From Streptomyces thermolilacinus SPC6 (GTDB lineage: Bacteria > Actinomycetota > Actinomycetes > Streptomycetales > Streptomycetaceae), in the NCBI RefSeq assembly GCF_000478605.2, contig NZ_ASHX02000001.1:3387895-3451894 (forward strand): a DNA stretch of 64,000 bases, in the 5' to 3' direction. Below are positions 58,217 through 64,000 of the stretch, one piece after another. The position numbers were made by a program, and so were the translations under genes. How positions within the stretch are numbered: the first letter of the stretch is position 1; each line of letters begins with the position of its first letter. The notes under the pieces are model-generated. The model had not been told where the DNA came from. It made no database searches and saw only the letters and a list, made by a program, of their open reading frames with translations.

Positions 58217-59143
58217 CTACAGGGTGCCCAGCTTGATCAGGGACAGCAGCGCCACCAGCTGGATCGCCGACGCGCCCAGGGCCTTCGGCCACGGCAGGTC
58301 GTGCGACTTGCTGACCATCGACGTGAACAGCGCGCCCGCCGCCACCCACGACAGCCAGCCGATCACCTGCACCAGCGGGTTCTCTCCGCCCAGGAACATC
58401 GCGAACAGCAGGCGCGGGGCGTCCGTCATCGACATGATCAGCATGGACAGGCCCACCGTCGGCTGCCACGCCCCGTTGCCGCCGAGCTGGCGCGCCAGGG
58501 TGTGGGTCACCGCGCCCAGGATCAGACCGCCGACGACGAACATCAGGGCGGTGATCAGGACGGCGGGGACCGCGGTCGCGAGGGTGGAGTTGATCGTCTC
58601 CTCGCGGGCCTTGTCGAAGCCGAACAGCGCCATCAGGCCGTAGACGAAGGTGACCACCAGCGCCGGCACCCACACGGCGTGGTCGCGCATCTGCCAGAAC
58701 GTCGGGCCCGGGCGCATCACGATGCCCGTCAGGAGCTGCTGCCACGGCAGGCGCGGGCCCGACGGGGCGGCGTCGCCCGCCTGGTACGTGTCCGGCGGGC
58801 CGTACGGGTCCTCGTTGACGCTGAACACCTGGGTGTGGCCCGGGTTGTTCGCGGCGTGCGCGTGGGGCGCGTACGGCTGCTGGGGGTGGTGCGGGTGCTG
58901 GGGGTGGTGCCCGCCCTGGTGCTGCGGGTGGTGCCCGCCCTGCTGCTGGTACGGGTCGCCGAAGTACTCCGGCTCGCCGTGCGTGCGGCCGTCGCGCGGC
59001 CACTGCTGTTGCGGCGACGCGTACGACGGCGGCGCGGGCGGGTTGCCGTTGCCGTACGGCCCCTGCCGCGTGTGCGGGGCCTGCTGCCCTTGTTGGTGCG
59101 GGGTGCGGTTGTCCCGGCCGCGTCCGATCCTGAATCCAGCCAC
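58217..59143 (-). CDS. Yip1-family membrane protein with His/Gln-rich N-terminus
   Basis: A 308-residue protein. Residues 1-130 are low-complexity, with 'QQGGHHPQHQGGHHPQHPHH' at the centre. Residues 135-308 carry a Yip1 domain with five membrane helices ('LLTGIVMRPGPTFWQMRDH', 'ALVVTFVYGLMALFGF', 'AVPAVLITALMFVVGGLILGAV', 'LSMLIMSMTDAPRLLFAMF', 'VIGWLSWVAAGALF'). The bacterial function is unknown. The His cluster may bind metal. It converges on the dcd operon. Confidence 0.88.
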   Translation of the reverse strand: MAGFRIGRGRDNRTPHQQGQQAPHTRQGPYGNGNPPAPPSYASPQQQWPRDGRTHGEPEYFGDPYQQQGGHHPQHQGGHHPQHPHHPQQPYAPHAHAANNPGHTQVFSVNEDPYGPPDTYQAGDAAPSGPRLPWQQLLTGIVMRPGPTFWQMRDHAVWVPALVVTFVYGLMALFGFDKAREETINSTLATAVPAVLITALMFVVGGLILGAVTHTLARQLGGNGAWQPTVGLSMLIMSMTDAPRLLFAMFLGGENPLVQVIGWLSWVAAGALFTSMVSKSHDLPWPKALGASAIQLVALLSLIKLGTL

Positions 59144-59260
59144 GTCAACGAACGTACCCGGTCCGGCGGGTGGGGGCGTACCCGGTGGCGTGACAGGACG
59201 TCATTGCTGCTGACCTGTGACATCCCCTAGCTGGTGTCCCCTAGGGGTCGGGAGGTATGC

Positions 59261-59314
59261 GGAGGGGGTGCGTCCGCCGGAGGGAGTACGTCCCCCGGAG
59301 GGGGTGCGTCCGCC
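59261..59314. repeat. 18-bp tandem repeat, three copies, intergenic
   Basis: GGAGGGGGTGCGTCCGCC (copies 1 and 3 identical; the middle copy GGAGGGAGTACGTCCCCC), head to tail in the gap between the Yip1 and Fe-S protein genes. It is not coding on either strand as far as I can judge. Confidence 0.88.
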
Positions 59315-59367
59315 CGGCGGGTGCGTGGGGCGAGGGGCCGTTGGGGAGGGGCAGGGGGCGTTCCGGT

Positions 59368-59439
59368 GGGGCCGTACGGGAGGGGCCGCGCCCGCCCCCG
59401 TGGGGGGCCGTACAGGAAGGGCCGCGCCCGCCCCCGTGG
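59368..59439. repeat. 36-bp tandem repeat, two copies, intergenic
   Basis: Two adjacent 36-bp units that begin GGGGCCGTACGGGAGGGG and GGGGCCGTACAGGAAGGG and then share an identical second half containing CCGCGCCCGCCCCCGTGG. It ends about 50 bases beyond the stop of the leftward Fe-S protein gene, so it may lie in that gene's 3' untranslated region. Confidence 0.85.
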
Positions 59440-59491
59440 GGGAGGACCCGGCCCTGAGACCGTCCCGGTGCCCGAAGGCCGCCGAGGCGTA

Positions 59492-61771
59492 CTACTTCGC
59501 CGGCTCCGGCTCCGCGGCCTCGTCGGACTCCGGGGCCTCGGGCGCCGGGGTCTTCACCGACTCCAGGAGGAGCTGCGCCACGTCCACGACCTGGAGCGAC
59601 TCCTTGGCCTGTCCCTCGTTCTTCTTGCCGTTCACCGAGTCCGTCAGCATGACCAGGCAGAACGGGCACGCCGTGGACACGATGTCCGGGTTGAGCGACA
59701 GGGCCTCGTCGACGCGCTCGGTGTTGATGCGCTTGCCGATGCGCTCCTCCATCCACATCCGCGCGCCGCCGGCGCCGCAGCAGAAGCCGCGCTCCTTGTG
59801 GCGGTGCATTTCCTGCTGGCGCAGGCCGGGGACGGCGGTCATGATCTCGCGCGGCGGCGTGTAGACCTTGTTGTGCCGGCCCAGGTAGCACGGGTCGTGG
59901 TAGGTGATCAGGCCGTCGACCGGGGTCACCGGGACGAGTCGGCCCTCGTCGATGAGGTGCTGGAGCAGCTGCGTGTGGTGGATGACCTCGAACTCGCCGC
60001 CGAGCTGCGGGTACTCGTTCGCGATCGTGTTGAAGCAGTGCGGGCAGGTCGCGACGATCTTCTTCGCGGACTTCGGCTTCCTGGTCGAGGGCTCGTCCTC
60101 GTCCTCGCCGAACGCCATGTTCAGCATCGCGACGTTCTCCTGGCCGAGCTGCTGGAACAGCGGCTCGTTGCCCAGGCGCCGCGGCGAGTCACCGGTGCAC
60201 TTCTCGTCGCCGCCCATGATCGCGAACTTGACGCCCGCCATGTGCAGCAGCTCCGCGAAGGCCTTGGTGGTCTTCTTGGCGCGGTCCTCCAGGGCGCCGG
60301 CGCAGCCGACCCAGTACAGGTAGTCGACCTCGGTGAGGTCCTCGATGTCCTTGCCGACGATCGGGACCTCGAAGTCGACCTCCTTGGTCCACTCGACGCG
60401 CTGCTTCTTCGCCAGGCCCCAGGGGTTGCCCTTCTTCTCCAGGTTCTTGAGCATCGTGCCCGCCTCGGACGGGAACGCGGACTCGATCATCACCTGGTAG
60501 CGGCGCATGTCGACGATGTGGTCGATGTGCTCGATGTCGACCGGGCACTGCTCGACGCAGGCGCCGCAGGTGGTGCAGGACCACAGGACGTCCGGGTCGA
60601 TGACGCCGTTCTCCTCGGCGGTGCCGATCAGCGGGCGCTCGGCCTCGGCGAGGGCGGAGGCGGGGACGTCCTTCAGCGCCTCGGCGGACGCCTTCTCCTC
60701 GCCCTCCATCGTCTTGCCGCCACCGGCGAGCAGGTACGGCGCCTTGGCGTGCGCGTGGTCGCGCAGCGACATGATCAGCAGCTTCGGGGAGAGCGGCTTG
60801 CCCGTGTTCCAGGCGGGGCACTGCGACTGGCAGCGGCCGCACTCGGTGCACGTCGAGAAGTCGAGGATGCCCTTCCACGAGAAGTGCTCGACCTGGGAGA
60901 CACCGAAGACGGTCTCCTCGGCGCCCTCCTCGTCGTCGAAGACGGTCTCGAAGTCGATCTCCTTGCCGCCGGAGGTCATCGGCGGCAGGGCGCCCAGCGC
61001 GGTCTCGCCGGTGGCGTTGCGCTTGAACCAGATGTTCGGGAAGCCGAGGAAGCGGTGCCACGCGACGCCCATGTTGGTGTTGAGCGAAACCGTGATCATC
61101 CAGATCAGGGAGACGCTGATCTTCACCATGGCGGCGAGGTAGATCAGGGTCTGCAGGGTGCCGAGCGACAGCCCCTCGAAGGCCAGGACCAGCGGGTACG
61201 AGACGAAGTACGCCGCCTCGTAGGAGTCGACGTGGTGGATGGCGCCCTCAAGGCCGCGCAGGACCAGGATGGCGAGGCCGATGGTGAGGATGACGTACTC
61301 GACGAAGTACGCCTGCCAGGCCTTGGAGCCGGCGAAGCGCGACTTGCGGCCCGGACGGGACGGCAGGCTCAGCAGGCGGATGACCATGAGGACGGCGATG
61401 CCGACCACGGTCATCAGGCCGATGAACTCGATGTACATCTCGAACGGCAGGAAGCCGCCGAGCAGGGGCAGCGTCCAGTCGGCCTGGAAGAGCTGCCCGT
61501 ACGCCTGCGCCAGCGTGGGCGGAAGGGTGAGGAAGCCGACGGCGACGAACCAGTGCGCGAAGCCGACGATCCCCCAGCGGTTCATCCGGGTGTGACCGAG
61601 GAATTCCCGGACCACGGTGACCGTGCGGGCCTTCCAGTTGTCGGTGCGGCTGCCGGCCGGCACGGGCTGGCCGAGCCTCACGAACCGGTAGATCTGCGCG
61701 ATCGCTCGGGCAAAGAGCGCAACGCCGACCACGGTCAGGGTCAGCGACACAATGATCGCGGCGAGTTGCAT
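59492..61771 (-). CDS. Membrane-bound heterodisulfide-reductase-like Fe-S oxidoreductase
   Basis: A 759-residue protein. Residues 1-250 hold about five membrane helices. Two [4Fe-4S] ferredoxin motifs follow, 'CTECGRCQSQCP' (about 320) and 'CTTCGACVEQCP' (about 415). Two CCG domains close the protein ('GCAGALEDRAKK', 'CPHCFNTIANEYPQLGG', 'DPCYLGRHNKVY', 'GFCCGAGGARMWMEE', 'CPFCLVML'). This is the layout of HdrD/GlpC-like proteins joined to a NarI-like membrane anchor, as in EtfQO-type quinone reductases. It probably passes electrons between a soluble donor and menaquinone. It is a single gene; the C-terminal 25 residues are acidic and disordered. Confidence 0.93.
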   Translation of the reverse strand: MQLAAIIVSLTLTVVGVALFARAIAQIYRFVRLGQPVPAGSRTDNWKARTVTVVREFLGHTRMNRWGIVGFAHWFVAVGFLTLPPTLAQAYGQLFQADWTLPLLGGFLPFEMYIEFIGLMTVVGIAVLMVIRLLSLPSRPGRKSRFAGSKAWQAYFVEYVILTIGLAILVLRGLEGAIHHVDSYEAAYFVSYPLVLAFEGLSLGTLQTLIYLAAMVKISVSLIWMITVSLNTNMGVAWHRFLGFPNIWFKRNATGETALGALPPMTSGGKEIDFETVFDDEEGAEETVFGVSQVEHFSWKGILDFSTCTECGRCQSQCPAWNTGKPLSPKLLIMSLRDHAHAKAPYLLAGGGKTMEGEEKASAEALKDVPASALAEAERPLIGTAEENGVIDPDVLWSCTTCGACVEQCPVDIEHIDHIVDMRRYQVMIESAFPSEAGTMLKNLEKKGNPWGLAKKQRVEWTKEVDFEVPIVGKDIEDLTEVDYLYWVGCAGALEDRAKKTTKAFAELLHMAGVKFAIMGGDEKCTGDSPRRLGNEPLFQQLGQENVAMLNMAFGEDEDEPSTRKPKSAKKIVATCPHCFNTIANEYPQLGGEFEVIHHTQLLQHLIDEGRLVPVTPVDGLITYHDPCYLGRHNKVYTPPREIMTAVPGLRQQEMHRHKERGFCCGAGGARMWMEERIGKRINTERVDEALSLNPDIVSTACPFCLVMLTDSVNGKKNEGQAKESLQVVDVAQLLLESVKTPAPEAPESDEAAEPEPAK

Positions 61772-61934
61772 GGGGGCTCCTCGGGCCTGCGAGGTGGGGG
61801 TTCCGGCATTACTAAGCGGTAACTTATGGGGTTCGACTGACGAGCGTACCCAGTTATTCCGCCGCACTGTAGCCGCGCACGCGGTGATCTGCGTCGCTCA
61901 GGTGAGCCTGACCGCCGCCCCTCACCGCCGCCCC

Positions 61935-62465
61935 TCACCGCCGTCCGCGCCGCGCTTCGCGCGCGAGGGCCACGGGGGTGCGGAGCAGCAGAGCGGCGTC
62001 CAGTCCCATCCCATGGTGCTCCACGTAGTGCTGGTCCAGCAGCAGCGGCTCGTCCCAGGGGAGCGTGGAGCCCCTTCTGACCCGCGCCAGGCCGGTCATG
62101 CCCGGCTTGACGAGCTGCCGCCATGTCGCGTCCGCGCCGGGGGCGCCGGGCGGCAGCGGTGCGGGGCCGACGAGCGACATCTCGCCGCGTACGACGTGGG
62201 GCAGCCGGGACAGCGCGTCGAGGCGCAGCCGCCGTACGGGCAGTGTGCGCAGTGTGAAGGGGTGGCCGTGCAGGCCGGTGACGGTTTCCCGTACGAGAAC
62301 GCCCTCGTCGCTGGTGCGCGTGCCGGGGCGGCGGCGCAGGGCGCGGGCGGCCGCGGCGGCGAGCAGGGCGGGGGCCGCGAGGGTGAGGAGTGCGGAGCCG
62401 AGGGTGAGATCCAGGAGGCGCTTGGGGTGCATGGGCACGACACCTGACCGTTCTGGGGAGCTCAT
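61935..62465 (-). CDS. Short bacterial sugar transferase
   Basis: A 176-residue protein of the undecaprenyl-phosphate sugar phosphotransferase family: one N-terminal membrane helix ('RLLDLTLGSALLTLAAPALLAAA'-like), then 'RLRLDALSRLPHVVRGEMSLVGPAPLPPG' and 'KPGMTGLARVRRGSTLPWDEPLLLDQHYVEHHGM' in blocks. Family members have D-E-L-P-Q-L-x-N-V-L-x-G-x-M-S-x-V-G-P-R-P; here 'LDALSRLPHVVRGEMSLVGPAP' keeps most of it but lacks the final Arg. It is shorter than the usual 200 residues. ATG 62429 is an alternative start. It may be a degenerate enzyme. Confidence 0.78.
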   Translation of the reverse strand: MSSPERSGVVPMHPKRLLDLTLGSALLTLAAPALLAAAAARALRRRPGTRTSDEGVLVRETVTGLHGHPFTLRTLPVRRLRLDALSRLPHVVRGEMSLVGPAPLPPGAPGADATWRQLVKPGMTGLARVRRGSTLPWDEPLLLDQHYVEHHGMGLDAALLLRTPVALAREARRGRR

Positions 62466-62609
62466 GGCGGGTGGCGGGTGTTTGTCCGGAACATTCGCCG
62501 AAGGGGGTGGAAGGTGTGGAAGGTTGGGAAGGTCCGGTGTGCAGCACCCTAGGCGGAGCGGTACGCCGGACCGGCGCGGCACACCGTGTTGCGTATAAAC
62601 ACCGGATAA

Positions 62610-64000
<1,391 letters not shown>

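Noticed and set aside
59234-61822. 862-codon rightward open frame across the Fe-S protein gene
   Set aside because: Antisense to a gene with complete ferredoxin and CCG motifs; it has no domain of its own.

Overview
The window is chromosomal DNA of a Streptomyces-like actinobacterium. It is very GC-rich, coding frames have G or C at nearly every third position, GTG and TTG starts are common, and it carries an SsgA-like sporulation protein, two TTA (bldA-type) leucine codons, an HspR-type dnaK promoter and the lineage-typical SCO5918-like protein. Two perfect GTTTCACGTGAAAC palindromes, the core of the ParB site parS, lie about 45 kb apart. With dnaK at the right edge they suggest the origin-proximal core of the chromosome rather than an arm. 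I see no CRISPR array and no intact insertion sequence; the only mobile trace is a decayed tyrosine integrase beside tRNA-Gly.

Left part (1-31 kb): the 3' end of cobN, an NmrA-like oxidoreductase, an FBP-domain protein on parS, a frameshifted alpha/beta-hydrolase gene, membrane and VOC proteins, a D,D-carboxypeptidase and an SsgA-like protein. Next come a fluoride-export operon (crcB-DUF190-crcB), a leftward cassette EspR-like regulator / ImmA-IrrE protease / MAB_1171c-type membrane protein / PAP2-like membrane protein, a Trk/Ktr potassium pair, and a lectin gene followed by a methyltransferase. An RNA-repair neighbourhood (archease facing RtcB) lies upstream of two small frameshifted genes, then GntR and MerR regulators and a TPR-prenyl synthase pair.

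Middle (31-50 kb): an ECF41 sigma factor, a TetR-monooxygenase operon with an operator over its start codon, a GAF-SpoIIE phosphatase, a cold-shock block (MerR-like regulator, Csp with a structured leader, DEAD-box helicase, SCO5918-like protein), a secreted pectate lyase, and a reduced arsenic locus (ArsO-like monooxygenase, ArsR, ArsN-like acetyltransferase) with two copies of one operator and no efflux pump. TerB-like, Spo0M-like and small helical proteins follow, with promoter regions that share an 18-bp inverted repeat.

Right part (50-64 kb): a BlaI/M56-peptidase pair in which the peptidase has a TTA codon, a second-type methionine aminopeptidase divergent from a small HTH regulator, a DUF4097-hydrolase pair behind a cluster of TTGCAA boxes, the tRNA-Gly with integrase remnant, dcd and a phosphoribosyltransferase, a Yip1-family protein, a large heterodisulfide-reductase-like Fe-S membrane protein, a short sugar transferase, and the start of dnaK. 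Several single-base frameshifts in G/C runs (3.0-4.0 kb and 26.3-26.6 kb) look more like assembly errors than decay. All family names come from recognising residues by eye; no database search was run.
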